Source of the DNA: SIG459 sp045631645
GTDB lineage: Bacteria; Bacillota; Clostridia; Oscillospirales; Oscillospiraceae
Assembly: GCA_045631645.1 (NCBI GenBank)
Contig: JAZQVC010000002.1
Span: 1-12,423 of the forward strand
Reading direction: 5' to 3'
DNA length: 12,423 bases
Shown here: in pieces, positions 1 to 6,951 of the stretch
How the letters are laid out: each line of letters begins with the position of its first letter
Position numbering within the stretch: position 1 is the stretch's first letter
Notes under the pieces: model-generated
What the model was told of the DNA's origin: nothing
Database searches by the model: none
Seen by the model: only the letters and a program-made list of their open reading frames with translations
Position numbers and translations under genes: made by a program

Positions 1-137
1 TGGCACAAAAAGAATATGGCCATCGGAGATAATTAACTTTTTGCAATCCCTCCGCCTCACGTTCGTTCGGCACCTCCCTTTGCAAGGGAGGCATTAACGC
101 CCCGATGTCGAAGACAATAACCTCTCCGACACGGCGG
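1..137. repeat. Repeat island A (palindrome arm, family 1 unit, partial family 1 unit)
   Basis: This non-coding stretch lies downstream of the htrA terminator and is built from pieces found elsewhere in the window. Bases 8-29 match 7180-7201 exactly (22 bases) and correspond to the right arm of the palindrome at 7158-7191; the left arm would lie outside the window. Bases 44-92 are a family 1 two-hairpin unit. Bases 112-128 match 7199-7215 exactly (17 bases) and begin a second unit that breaks off after about 137, just before the terminator. No convincing gene is seen here. Confidence 0.75.
44..92 (-). repeat. Family 1 two-hairpin unit, copy A
   Basis: Read on the minus strand the unit is a CCTCCC/GGGAGG hairpin, a second short hairpin (GCC...GGC), and a GGAGGGATTG end. 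It is nearly identical to the copy at 6901-6951, differing mainly in the loop of the first hairpin and one base of the second. Confidence 0.75.
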
Positions 138-140
138 AGA

Positions 141-177
141 AAAAACAAAGATGCCGCAGGCAAGCCTGCGGCATCTT
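141..177 (-). terminator. Rho-independent terminator of htrA
   Basis: A perfect 14-base stem (148-161 pairs with 164-177) encloses a minimal AA centre. On the minus strand it is followed by a T-rich run (TTTGTTTTTT, 150-141). It lies about 70 bases after the htrA stop codon. Confidence 0.85.
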
Positions 178-246
178 CGCGCTGAGATGGGGAAGAGAGA
201 GATAAGAAAGAGAAGATATATCAAAATTAAGAAGTGGGGGAGGGAT

Positions 247-1641
247 TTAGCCTCTGTCGGGGATCTCCTCGTCGAAGATAACAGTCAAAAGAACATCTCC
301 GTCAGAGCGGGAAACGGTGAGAACGGCTTCGTCTCCTGCGCGGTAGTCCTTTTTCACGGAGAGGAGATCATCGCTGCTGCGGATGGTCTTTCCGTCGATG
401 GCGGTGATGATGTCTCCTGCCTCAAGCCCTGCCTTGTCGGCACAGGAGCCGGGGGCAACCTCAACAACATAAGCGCCTGCAGGGAGGTTATAATACTGGC
501 TGACAGAGGCGGGGAGGGTGTCCGCATGGATGCCCAGATAGGCCTTGCCGCTAACATAGCCCTTGTTGATAAGGTCTTCGGCAATTTTAACCGCATCATT
601 GATGGGAACTGCAAAGCCCAGACCTTCAACGCCTGTGTTGGAATATTTTGCGGTGACAATGCCGATAACCTGACCCTTTGCGTTATAAACGGGACCGCCG
701 GAGTTGCCGGAGTTGACTGCCGCGTCGATCTGGAACATGTTTATGGTGGTATAGCTGCCTGTTGCGGAATCATAGGTGCTGATATCTCTGTCCAGAGCGG
801 AGACCATGCCGCCGGTCATAGTGTATTCAAGCTCGCCGAGAGGGTTGCCAACGGCAAACACACTGTCGCCCACGAACATTTCGTCGCTGTTTCCGATGGT
901 GACTGCAGAGAGATTTTCGGCTGATATTTTCAAAACGGCAACATCGTTATCCGCTTCATAGCCCACTATGGAGGCAACATATTCGCTACCGTCATGGGTG
1001 AGAACGCTGATTTCATAGCCGCCTCTTGCGGCTTCCTCGATAACATGGAAGTTTGTGAGGATGTAGCCGTCGGAGCTTATTATGAAACCGGAGCCCGAAA
1101 CGGCGGAGGAGGTTGTGTAGCCAAAGAAGTTTTTATAGGTTATTTCCGTGGTGACCGCAACCACCTGACGGCAAGCGAGAGCATAAAGCTCCTTAAGGGG
1201 GAGGGTGCCATCCTCAGCGTAGACGGCGTTGCCGCTCTGGGAGGGAAGAGCCGCCGCAGGGGGAATGGCAAGGCTGCCGCCGGTCTGAGGGGCGCGGCTT
1301 TCCTCGGGGAGGTAATCTTCAATATGCCCGATAAAATGATTGCCGACAAATGCGCCGCCGCAAATACCGCCCAGCATGGCGCAGACAAGGCAAAGGGCTA
1401 TCACAGCAAGGGCGGGCATTCTGCGGCGCTCCCTGCGGGACTTTTTGGGGCGATGCTCCTGGCAGCGATAGTTTTTGGGGACTGCTCCTGCGCTTTCCGT
1501 TGGGACAAAGCTTGCATCGGAATAGGCTCTGCGTGTGGTTTCCGGACGTGTATAATGATATTCACCGTCGTTGCCTGCGGCAAATTCCCCTGTGGTGTTT
1601 TTGCGGGATGTATCGAAAGAATTATCGTCAAAAGGATTCAT
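247..1641 (-). CDS. htrA: HtrA/DegP-type membrane-anchored serine protease with PDZ domain
   Basis: A trypsin-like protease that degrades or refolds damaged proteins outside the membrane. Numbered from ATG 1641 (464 aa): a charged cytoplasmic tail occupies about 1-74, one transmembrane segment about 76-98, a linker to about 145, the protease domain about 150-365 and one PDZ domain about 370-455. The triad is visible as His199 (TNFHVI), Asp233 (DNDVAVLKI) and Ser314 (GNSGGP), so it should be active. An in-frame GTG lies nine bases upstream at 1650, but the best Shine-Dalgarno, GAGGTG, overlaps that GTG and sits six bases before ATG 1641, so ATG 1641 is preferred. The gene is monocistronic, divergent from mscS and followed by a strong terminator. 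The length and single PDZ fit the Gram-positive HtrA/YyxA/YkdA group. Which paralogue it is cannot be told from sequence alone. Confidence 0.93.
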   Translation of the reverse strand: MNPFDDNSFDTSRKNTTGEFAAGNDGEYHYTRPETTRRAYSDASFVPTESAGAVPKNYRCQEHRPKKSRRERRRMPALAVIALCLVCAMLGGICGGAFVGNHFIGHIEDYLPEESRAPQTGGSLAIPPAAALPSQSGNAVYAEDGTLPLKELYALACRQVVAVTTEITYKNFFGYTTSSAVSGSGFIISSDGYILTNFHVIEEAARGGYEISVLTHDGSEYVASIVGYEADNDVAVLKISAENLSAVTIGNSDEMFVGDSVFAVGNPLGELEYTMTGGMVSALDRDISTYDSATGSYTTINMFQIDAAVNSGNSGGPVYNAKGQVIGIVTAKYSNTGVEGLGFAVPINDAVKIAEDLINKGYVSGKAYLGIHADTLPASVSQYYNLPAGAYVVEVAPGSCADKAGLEAGDIITAIDGKTIRSSDDLLSVKKDYRAGDEAVLTVSRSDGDVLLTVIFDEEIPDRG

Positions 1642-1670
1642 AAAATTCACCTCGCGTGATTTGGCTTGAG

Positions 1671-1699
1671 CTTATAATAACCATCAGATATGACAGAAA
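1671..1699 (-). promoter_or_regulatory. Possible sigma-A promoter of htrA
   Basis: On the minus strand TATAAG (1676-1671) lies 17 bases after TTTCTG (1699-1694). The -10 is good but the -35 is weak, so this is only a candidate. It lies 30 bases upstream of the preferred htrA start. Confidence 0.3.
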
Positions 1700-1765
1700 A
1701 ATGAACAAAAGCGAAAATAAATTTGAACACGGCAGCCCTTTTGGGGAAATGGCGGCAATATTTTA

Positions 1766-1793
1766 TTGCGCAAAAAGAAGCAGGTGGTATAAT
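1766..1793 (+). promoter_or_regulatory. Likely extended -10 promoter of mscS
   Basis: TATAAT (1788-1793) is preceded by TGG, giving the extended -10 pattern TGnTATAAT. The -35 (TTGCGC, 1766-1771, 16-base spacer) is poor, which an extended -10 can offset. It is 34 bases upstream of the mscS start. Confidence 0.6.
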
Positions 1794-1827
1794 GATAGGG
1801 CTAAATCAAATAAATTGAGGAGGAAAA

Positions 1828-2637
1828 ATGGATTTCATCACTGAATTTCTGACAAGTATCAGTCAAGCAGGCGCAAGCCGCATTATAAGCGCCATTGTTA
1901 TTTTTCTTATCTGCCTTATTGCAATCAAGGTTGTAAGCGCTGTCGTGGGCAAGATCATTGACAGGAGCAAGAAGCTTGAGGGAAATCTCAAGGGATTTAT
2001 AAAAACTGCCGTTAAGATTGTTCTCTGGGCTCTCGCAATCATCATCGTTGCCGATTCCCTGGGCATTGACACCGCCTCCCTCGTTGCTGTGCTCTCCGTT
2101 GCAGGTTTGGCTCTCAGTCTTTCCGTGCAGAATGTTATGAGCAACCTTTTCAGCGGTATCACCCTGCTGCTCACCCGTCCCTTTGTTCAGGGCGATTTTA
2201 TTGAGGTTGGTGCAAATCTGGGTACCGTCAAGAGCATAGGTCTGTTCTACACCATTATCGATACTCCTGATAACCGCGTTGTATCCATGCCCAACGGCGA
2301 TGTCACCGCCGCCAACATCGTCAACTATAGCCGCAATCCCCTCCGCCGCGTGGATCTCACCTTCAACGCCTCCTACGATAACTCCACCGAGTCCGTAAAG
2401 GCTGCCATCCTTGAGGCCATTGCCGAGGATAGCCGCATCTCCGATGTTCACGCTCCCTTCGTTGTTGTGGGTGCATACAAGGACAGCACTGTTGAGTACA
2501 TCGTCCGCGTATGGTGCGATAATGCCGATTATTGGGGTGTTTACTTCGGTCTCAATGAGCGCGTACGCGAGTCCTTCGACCGCAACGGCGTAAAGATGAG
2601 CTATGCCCATTTGAATGTTCATGTTGTGAACGACTGA
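1828..2637 (+). CDS. mscS: Small-conductance mechanosensitive channel, MscS family
   Basis: A membrane channel that opens under membrane tension and releases solutes during hypo-osmotic shock. The 269 aa length is close to the 286 aa of E. coli MscS. Three hydrophobic segments are seen at about 16-40, 60-77 and 84-115. The third is the pore helix (AGLALSLSVQNVMSNL, about 92-107), where some of the packing glycines known from E. coli are replaced by Ser and Asn. The beta-domain signature RPFVQGDFIEVG (117-128) and SMPNGDV (153-159) follow, then the alpha/beta cytoplasmic cage to the C terminus. The start is fixed by GAGGAGG at 1817-1823, four bases before ATG; this spacing is short, but no better start exists. 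The gene is monocistronic, divergent from htrA and convergent with gdhA. Confidence 0.93.
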   Translation: MDFITEFLTSISQAGASRIISAIVIFLICLIAIKVVSAVVGKIIDRSKKLEGNLKGFIKTAVKIVLWALAIIIVADSLGIDTASLVAVLSVAGLALSLSVQNVMSNLFSGITLLLTRPFVQGDFIEVGANLGTVKSIGLFYTIIDTPDNRVVSMPNGDVTAANIVNYSRNPLRRVDLTFNASYDNSTESVKAAILEAIAEDSRISDVHAPFVVVGAYKDSTVEYIVRVWCDNADYWGVYFGLNERVRESFDRNGVKMSYAHLNVHVVND

Positions 2638-2650
2638 TAATTTCAGAGCA

Positions 2651-2692
2651 TAAGAAAACTCCCGCAGAGATTTCTCTGCGTGAGTTTTCTTA
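2651..2692. terminator. Bidirectional terminator between mscS and gdhA
   Basis: A long stem (2651-2669 with 2674-2692, one C-T mismatch, ATTT loop) has A-rich and T-rich outer arms, so it gives a U-rich end in both directions. It is 13 bases after the mscS stop and 10 bases after the gdhA stop, the expected position for a shared terminator of convergent genes. Confidence 0.88.
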
Positions 2693-2702
2693 TCTTAAAG
2701 AA

Positions 2703-4046
2703 TTATACGATGCCCTGAGCTATCATTGCGTTTGCAACCTTCAGGAAGCCAGCGATGTTGGCGCCGGCAACCAGATTGCCTGCCATGCCGTACTCGGCGG
2801 CTGCGGAGGAAGCATTCTTATAGATGTTCTCCATAATGCCCTTGAGCTTGGCGTCAACTTCCTCGAAGCTCCAGCTATAGCGCATGGAGTTCTGGCTCAT
2901 TTCCAGAGCGGAGGTGGCAACGCCGCCGGCGTTTGCTGCCTTTGCAGGGGCGAAAAGCAGACCGCTGGACTGGAGATATGCAACAGCCTCGTTGGTGCAG
3001 GGCATATTTGCGCCTTCGCTGACGGCGAAGCAGCCGTTTGCAACGAGAGCCTTTGCGCCTTCGATATCCAGCTCATTCTGGGTTGCGCAGGGGATTGCAA
3101 TGTCGCAGGGGATGGTCCAGATGCCCTTGCAGCCTTCGGTGTAAGTTGCGTTGGGATGGTCGGCAACATATTCCTTGATGCGTGCGCGGCGAACCTGCTT
3201 GATATTTTTAATTGCCTCGATGTCAATGCCGTCGGGGTCGTGGATATAGCCGTTGGAGTCGCTGAGAGCAACAACCTTGGCGCCCAGCTCGGTGGCCTTT
3301 ACGCAGGCATAGGTTGCAACGTTGCCGCTGCCGGAGATGACAACGGTTTTGCCCTCGAAGCTCTTGCCGTTATCGCGGAGCATAGCGTCGGTGAAATAGC
3401 ATACGCCGAAGCCGGTTGCTTCGGTGCGGGCGAGGGAGCCGCCGTAGGGGATGCCCTTGCCGGTGATAACGCCGCCCTCATAAGCGCCGGTGATGCGCTT
3501 GAACTGGCCGAAGAGGTAGCCTACCTCGCGGGCGCCAACGCCGATGTCGCCTGCGGGAACGTCAACATCCTGACCAACATATTTATAAAGCTCGGTCATA
3601 TAGCTCTGGCAGAAGCGCATGACCTCGGCATCGCTCTTACCCTTGGGGTCGAAGTCGCTGCCGCCCTTGCCGCCGCCTATGGGCAGACCGGTGAGGGAGT
3701 TTTTGAAAATCTGCTCAAATCCAAGGAACTTGATGGTGCCTTCCTTGACGCTTGGGTGGAAGCGGAGACCGCCCTTGTAGGGGCCGATGGCAGAGTTGAA
3801 CTGAACGCGGAAGCCGCGGTTTACGTGAACATTGCCCTGATCGTCGGTCCAGGGAACGCGGAACTTGATCATGCGCTCGGGCTCGGTGAGGCGCTCGATA
3901 AGACCCAGCTTCTCATATTCGGGATGCTGCTCAACAACAGGTTCGAGGGACTCCAGAACCTCGTGAATGGTCTGGAAAAACTCATTTTCGCCTTCGTTGC
4001 GAGCCTCAACTTCTGCAATTACTCTCTTGAGATATTCGTTTTTCAT
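2703..4046 (-). CDS. gdhA: Glutamate dehydrogenase, hexameric, probably NADP-specific
   Basis: Catalyses reversible amination of 2-oxoglutarate by ammonium to glutamate in the cytosol, linking carbon and nitrogen metabolism. The 447 aa length is the standard size of the E. coli-like small hexameric class. Visible motifs are the substrate-binding stretch with RVPWTDDQGNVHVNRGFR (63-80), the active-site segment PIGGGKGGSDFDPKG (122-136) with catalytic Lys127, Asp167 in PAGDIGVGAREVG, and the Rossmann glycine motif ISGSGNVATYA (237-247). The loop SDSNG (262-266) after the second Rossmann strand resembles the SDSxG of NADP-dependent enzymes, so NADP is inferred. Start: AAAGGAG (4060-4054) lies seven bases before ATG. 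The gene is monocistronic, with a near-consensus promoter and the terminator shared with mscS, which suggests high expression. Confidence 0.97.
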   Translation of the reverse strand: MKNEYLKRVIAEVEARNEGENEFFQTIHEVLESLEPVVEQHPEYEKLGLIERLTEPERMIKFRVPWTDDQGNVHVNRGFRVQFNSAIGPYKGGLRFHPSVKEGTIKFLGFEQIFKNSLTGLPIGGGKGGSDFDPKGKSDAEVMRFCQSYMTELYKYVGQDVDVPAGDIGVGAREVGYLFGQFKRITGAYEGGVITGKGIPYGGSLARTEATGFGVCYFTDAMLRDNGKSFEGKTVVISGSGNVATYACVKATELGAKVVALSDSNGYIHDPDGIDIEAIKNIKQVRRARIKEYVADHPNATYTEGCKGIWTIPCDIAIPCATQNELDIEGAKALVANGCFAVSEGANMPCTNEAVAYLQSSGLLFAPAKAANAGGVATSALEMSQNSMRYSWSFEEVDAKLKGIMENIYKNASSAAAEYGMAGNLVAGANIAGFLKVANAMIAQGIV

Positions 4047-4103
4047 ATATGTGCTCCTTTCGGATTGGGTATGAGCGGTTTAAATCACTAAATCAACGGA
4101 TAA

Positions 4104-4132
4104 ATTTTACTCGTATGCGCCGCCTTTGTCAA
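4104..4132 (-). promoter_or_regulatory. Strong sigma-A promoter of gdhA
   Basis: On the minus strand a perfect TTGACA (4132-4127), a 17-base spacer and TAAAAT (4109-4104, 5 of 6) are found. The start of transcription would be near 4097, giving a leader of about 50 bases with no obvious riboswitch-sized structure. Confidence 0.85.
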
Positions 4133-4239
4133 GAAAATAGGGGCAAAAATTGAGCTTTGAGGGCATATTTTTTGCAGAAAAAAGATCGGAATTTTCAATT
4201 TGACACAATCGGTTCTTTTTCTCGCGGCATTAGTTTAAG
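4133..4239. other. Non-coding stretch upstream of the gdhA promoter
   Basis: An AT-rich segment between the gdhA promoter and repeat island B. I see no gene, hairpin or promoter I can support. Together with island B it makes up the 415-base gap between gdhA and ispE. Confidence 0.5.
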
Positions 4240-4283
4240 GCCCCCTTGCAAAGGGGGCTGTCTGCGAAGCAGACTGGGGGATT
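4240..4283 (+). repeat. Family 1 two-hairpin unit, plus orientation (island B)
   Basis: The first hairpin is 4240-4247/4251-4258 (GCCCCCTT, GCA loop). The second is GTCTGC (4260-4265) pairing with GCAGAC (4269-4274). A GGGGGATT end closes the unit (4276-4283). It has the same order of parts as the minus-oriented copies. The second hairpin and end recur at 6700-6723 with two or three changes. Confidence 0.65.
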
Positions 4284-4290
4284 ACATTTT

Positions 4291-4340
4291 CAATCCCCCC
4301 GCCTCGCTTTGCTCGGCACCTCCCTTTACACAAGGGAGGC
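4291..4340 (-). repeat. Family 1 two-hairpin unit, minus orientation (island B)
   Basis: It aligns along its whole length with 44-92 and 6901-6951. It is head-to-head with the unit at 4240-4283: the ends GGGGGATT (4276-4283) and AATCCCCC (4292-4299) are themselves complementary across eight bases, so the pair could fold into one large cruciform or RNA structure. Confidence 0.75.
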
Positions 4341-4350
4341 TTTAACACCT

Positions 4351-4396
4351 CATCCGTCTGCCCTTTGGGCATCCACCTTCCCCTCAAGGGGAAGGC
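4351..4396 (-). repeat. Diverged family 1 unit (island B)
   Basis: It has the same architecture with different sequence: TGCCC/GGGCA (4359-4363 with 4367-4371) for the inner hairpin, and CCTTCCCCTCAAGGGGAAGG (4376-4395) for the outer one. CTTTAAAGG follows it, as CTTTAAAGG follows the copy at 6901-6951. It is assigned to the family by layout rather than by identity. Confidence 0.55.
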
Positions 4397-4426
4397 TTTA
4401 AAGGTGTGGCGCTGATAAACAAACTT

Positions 4427-4454
4427 AAAAGCCCCCTCGGGTGAGGGGGCTTTT
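4427..4454 (-). terminator. Rho-independent terminator of the apgM-ispE operon
   Basis: A perfect 12-base stem (4427-4438 with 4443-4454, GGGT loop) ends in a run of T on the minus strand, eight bases after the ispE stop codon. The arms are symmetric, so it could also stop transcription from the other side. Confidence 0.88.
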
Positions 4455-4461
4455 GATGCTG

Positions 4462-5334
4462 TTAATCCAAAATTTTTCCCACAGGTTTTGCAAGCCAACA
4501 TTCGGGACAGTCTTTTTTAAGAGCCTCGCAGGCTTTTTCCGCGGCGGCTTCGCTGTCGAATATGCCGAAAAGGGCGCTGCCTGTGCCCGTCATGACGCTG
4601 CCGAGAGCGCCGAAGTCCAAAAGGCGGCTTTTCAGGCGGGCAATGTCTCCGCAGGAGCGGGGGAGCACATCTTCAAAAACGTTATACATGCGGCAGGCAA
4701 CGTCTTCCGTCTTTCCCTGCTTCAAAGCGGATAAAATTCCTGCGGTGTCGGGGTGAAGGCGGCTGCGCCGAGAGTCGATTTTGGCGAAAAGCTCCGGAGT
4801 GCGGATGGCGAAGGAGGGCTTGCAGATAACGAAAAAGCAATCGGGCAGAGGGGGCAAATCCTCAAGAGTTGTGCCTGTGCCGGTGGCAAGCTGGGTGCCT
4901 CCTGCCACGCAGAAGGGTATATCGCTGCCAACCTGAGCGCCCAGCACCTCAAGCTCCGCGCGGGAAAAACGCTCGCCGCAAAGGCGATTGAGTCCGCGCA
5001 GCACCGCAGCTCCGTCACTGGAGCCGCCGCCCATACCTGCACAGGTGGGGGTGCGCTTAATAATGCGTATGTTTGCGCCCTTGCTTTCCATTCCGGCGGC
5101 CTCAAAAAACTTTTTTGCGGCTTTTACGGCGATGTTGCCCTCGTCCTTGGGCAAATATGCGGCGTTGCTTTCGCAGAGGATAGAGCCGCTATCGTTTAAG
5201 GAAATGAAAACATCGTCGCAAAGGCTCACGGACTGCATTACCATGCACATTTCATGGTAGCCGTTGGGGAGAAGTCCCAACACATCCAGAGATATATTCA
5301 CTTTTGCATAGGCTTTTTCAAGTATTTCCATCAT
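4462..5334 (-). CDS. ispE: 4-diphosphocytidyl-2-C-methyl-D-erythritol kinase
   Basis: Phosphorylates the 2-hydroxyl of CDP-methylerythritol with ATP in the non-mevalonate (MEP) pathway for isoprenoid precursors, in the cytosol. The 290 aa length is typical. The three GHMP-kinase motifs are present: AYAKVNISLDVLG (8-20) with Lys11, the ATP loop PTCAGMGGGSSDGAA (96-110), and the C-terminal GSVMTGTGSALFG motif. Asp138 in GSDIPF is the expected catalytic base. NGYHEM near residue 24 is the usual IspE substrate-side motif and argues against the related homoserine and mevalonate kinases. The start ATG overlaps the apgM stop as ATGA and lacks a good Shine-Dalgarno, so translational coupling to apgM is likely. 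A second ATG follows directly and could be used. It is last in the operon and followed by a terminator. Confidence 0.95.
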   Translation of the reverse strand: MMEILEKAYAKVNISLDVLGLLPNGYHEMCMVMQSVSLCDDVFISLNDSGSILCESNAAYLPKDEGNIAVKAAKKFFEAAGMESKGANIRIIKRTPTCAGMGGGSSDGAAVLRGLNRLCGERFSRAELEVLGAQVGSDIPFCVAGGTQLATGTGTTLEDLPPLPDCFFVICKPSFAIRTPELFAKIDSRRSRLHPDTAGILSALKQGKTEDVACRMYNVFEDVLPRSCGDIARLKSRLLDFGALGSVMTGTGSALFGIFDSEAAAEKACEALKKDCPECWLAKPVGKILD

Positions 5335-6563
5335 AAATCAAAAAGAAGCTTCATGCAGCTTTCCGCGCCTGCAGGATAAAATTCTCCTTTGGCGCCGCTT
5401 TCTTCGGAATATTTCAGATTCAGACCACTGTCGCAGGTGGAGTCATAGAGCAGGAAGGGTACAGGGTCTGCGTGGTGACCGCGGGTGGAAGTGAGGGTTT
5501 TATGGTCGGAAAGGAAGAGAATGCGATAATCCCAGAGCTTTTCATCGAAGGCTTTTATAAGAGGAGCCATGCAGCGGCTATCCAGATTTTCTATGGCCTT
5601 TATCTTGCCGGGGGTGTCTCCGTTATGGGTGCATTCGTCGGGGGCTTCCACGTGCAGGGCGGCAAAATCGTATTTCTCAAGCGTTTCCACAACGGCGGCA
5701 ACCTTGCCCTCATAGTTGGTCTCCAGCTCGCCGGTTGCGCCCTCAACGAAAACTTTTTCCAGTCCTGCAAGGGCGGCTATGCCGTGGCAGAGGGGGACAG
5801 CGGATATAACGCCGCCCATTTTTCCAAACTGTTCAGGGAAGTTGGGGAGGGCAACGGCTGTGCCTTCCGCCCAGAACCATATGCCGTTTGCGGGCATTTT
5901 GCCTTCAGCGCGGCGAAGGGCGTTCAGGGGCAGTTTCTCCAACTTTTCGTGAGCCAGCTTCATAAGGGCGAGGAGAACATCGGCATTGGCGCTGCCCGAG
6001 GGGAGCAAAGGTCCAATCACCTCGCCAAGATGGTCATGGGGAGGGATAAGCTTCATTCCCGCGGCGCTTGCGCCCCTTTGAACGGCGATATGACGGAAAG
6101 AGGAGGCAGGATAAACCACCATGCCGGCTTTCTCCGCAGCGGCGGCAAACTCACTGTCGGCAAAGAGAGAACGGATAATTTCGTCGGAAACATCGCCCTC
6201 AATGCTGCCTGCGGAGTGGGAGAGAATTCGCTTTTCCTCAAAGGGCATATCTCCGTCTTCGTAGCAGACCATATTGCAGCGATAGGCAATGTCTCCCTCA
6301 TAGAGGGTGATGCCCGATGCAGCAGCCTCAAGAGGGGCGCGGCCTGTATAGTACTTCAGAGGGTCGCAGCCGAAAATGGACAAAATTGCGGTGTCACTGC
6401 CTGCAGGAAGACTGTCGGGGCAGTTTTTCACACTTCCCATTATACCCTTCGCGGCGAGAGAGTCAATGGTGGGGGTGGATGCGTATTCAATGGGGGTCTT
6501 GCCGCCCAGCTCCGGAACGCTGTTATCGGCAATGCCGTCGCCTATAAAAAGCAGATATTTCAC
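5331..6563 (-). CDS. apgM: Archaeal-type cofactor-independent phosphoglycerate mutase family; possible homoserine kinase
   Basis: An alkaline-phosphatase-superfamily metalloenzyme of 410 aa. Known members interconvert 2- and 3-phosphoglycerate. A bacterial branch of the same family has been proposed to be a homoserine kinase for threonine synthesis, so the substrate is not settled here. Visible residues, numbered from GTG 6563: metal ligand Asp9 (FIGDGIAD), nucleophile Ser56 (PAGSDTA), and the C-terminal metal sites APDECTHNGD, LSDHKT and GHHADPVPF. The open frame extends 25 codons further upstream, but AAGGAGGC (6579-6572) lies eight bases before GTG 6563 and conserved sequence begins there, so this start is chosen. 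The upstream extension has no comparable site. The gene is co-transcribed with ispE through an ATGA overlap and has its own promoter. Confidence 0.9.
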   Translation of the reverse strand: MKYLLFIGDGIADNSVPELGGKTPIEYASTPTIDSLAAKGIMGSVKNCPDSLPAGSDTAILSIFGCDPLKYYTGRAPLEAAASGITLYEGDIAYRCNMVCYEDGDMPFEEKRILSHSAGSIEGDVSDEIIRSLFADSEFAAAAEKAGMVVYPASSFRHIAVQRGASAAGMKLIPPHDHLGEVIGPLLPSGSANADVLLALMKLAHEKLEKLPLNALRRAEGKMPANGIWFWAEGTAVALPNFPEQFGKMGGVISAVPLCHGIAALAGLEKVFVEGATGELETNYEGKVAAVVETLEKYDFAALHVEAPDECTHNGDTPGKIKAIENLDSRCMAPLIKAFDEKLWDYRILFLSDHKTLTSTRGHHADPVPFLLYDSTCDSGLNLKYSEESGAKGEFYPAGAESCMKLLFDL

Positions 6564-6626
6564 GGTGAAAAGCCTCCTTGTTCGCGCTTGGAGGAAATGT
6601 GTGCGCGAGATAGATACATTTGCTGT

Positions 6627-6655
6627 ATTATACTCCAAGAAAGCGGATTTGAAAA
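6627..6655 (-). promoter_or_regulatory. Sigma-A promoter of the apgM-ispE operon
   Basis: On the minus strand there is a perfect TATAAT (6632-6627) 17 bases after TTTTCA (6655-6650, 4 of 6). It lies about 64 bases upstream of the GTG start. It also overlaps the 25-codon upstream extension of the open frame, which supports the shorter start. Confidence 0.75.
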
Positions 6656-6690
6656 GGGGGTAAATTGATGTTTTGTGGGAAGGATTTTGC

Positions 6691-6724
6691 GAAGGGGACT
6701 GTCTGCGGAGCAGACTGGGGGATT
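6691..6724 (+). repeat. Partial family 1 unit, plus orientation (island C)
   Basis: GTCTGC (6701-6706) pairs with GCAGAC (6710-6715), then GGGGGATT follows. It matches 4260-4283 closely, but the left arm of the first hairpin is missing. It marks the left end of the largest repeat island. Confidence 0.65.
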
Positions 6725-6735
6725 TGATAATTCCC

Positions 6736-6762
6736 TGTAGGGGCGGACCGATGTGTCCGCCC
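6736..6762 (+). repeat. Family 2 element 1 (TAGGG box plus hairpin)
   Basis: A TGTAGGG box (6736-6742) runs into a perfect 8-base stem, GGGCGGAC (6741-6748) with GTCCGCCC (6755-6762). Confidence 0.6.
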
Positions 6763-6813
6763 GTGCTGCTGAGTGTTTTGTTTGCACCTCAGGCGGGTTG
6801 CGAATTTAAAAGC

Positions 6814-6838
6814 GGAACGGTCAAAACCGTTCCCTACG
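6814..6838 (-). repeat. Family 2 element 2 (TAGGG box plus hairpin)
   Basis: On the minus strand CGTAGGG (6838-6832) is followed by the stem GGAACGGT/ACCGTTCC (6833-6826 with 6821-6814), loop TTTG. The stem sequence is unrelated to element 1. Confidence 0.6.
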
Positions 6839-6854
6839 GTGGAAGCGGAAGCCT

Positions 6855-6881
6855 CGTAGGGCGCGATGACCTCAGCGCGCC
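6855..6881 (+). repeat. Family 2 element 3 (TAGGG box plus hairpin)
   Basis: CGTAGGG (6855-6861) is followed by the stem GGCGCG (6860-6865) with CGCGCC (6876-6881) and a 10-base loop. Confidence 0.55.
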
Positions 6882-6900
6882 GTTAAAAGATAACGAGGGA

Positions 6901-6951
6901 CAATCCCTCCGCCTCACATTCGTTCGGCACCTCCCTTTACACAAGGGAGGC
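6901..6951 (-). repeat. Family 1 two-hairpin unit, minus orientation (island C)
   Basis: Close match to 44-92 and 4291-4340. The outer hairpin is CCTCCCTT (6931-6938) with AAGGGAGG (6943-6950). CTTTAAAGGC follows it. Confidence 0.75.

Noticed and set aside
1648..1650. GTG start for htrA
   Set aside because: It lies within the GAGGTG Shine-Dalgarno of the ATG at 1641 and has no site of its own at a proper distance.
1801..2622. Minus-strand open frame opposite mscS
   Set aside because: The plus-strand mscS has domain motifs, a promoter and a Shine-Dalgarno. The opposite frame has none of these.
3156..4091. Long plus-strand open frame opposite gdhA
   Set aside because: It is an antisense shadow of a clear gdhA gene: low-complexity Ala/Gly/Leu-rich product, no ribosome binding site, no recognisable domain. 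The same applies to plus-strand frames opposite apgM (5472-6668), lepA (8077-9252) and htrA (994-1659).
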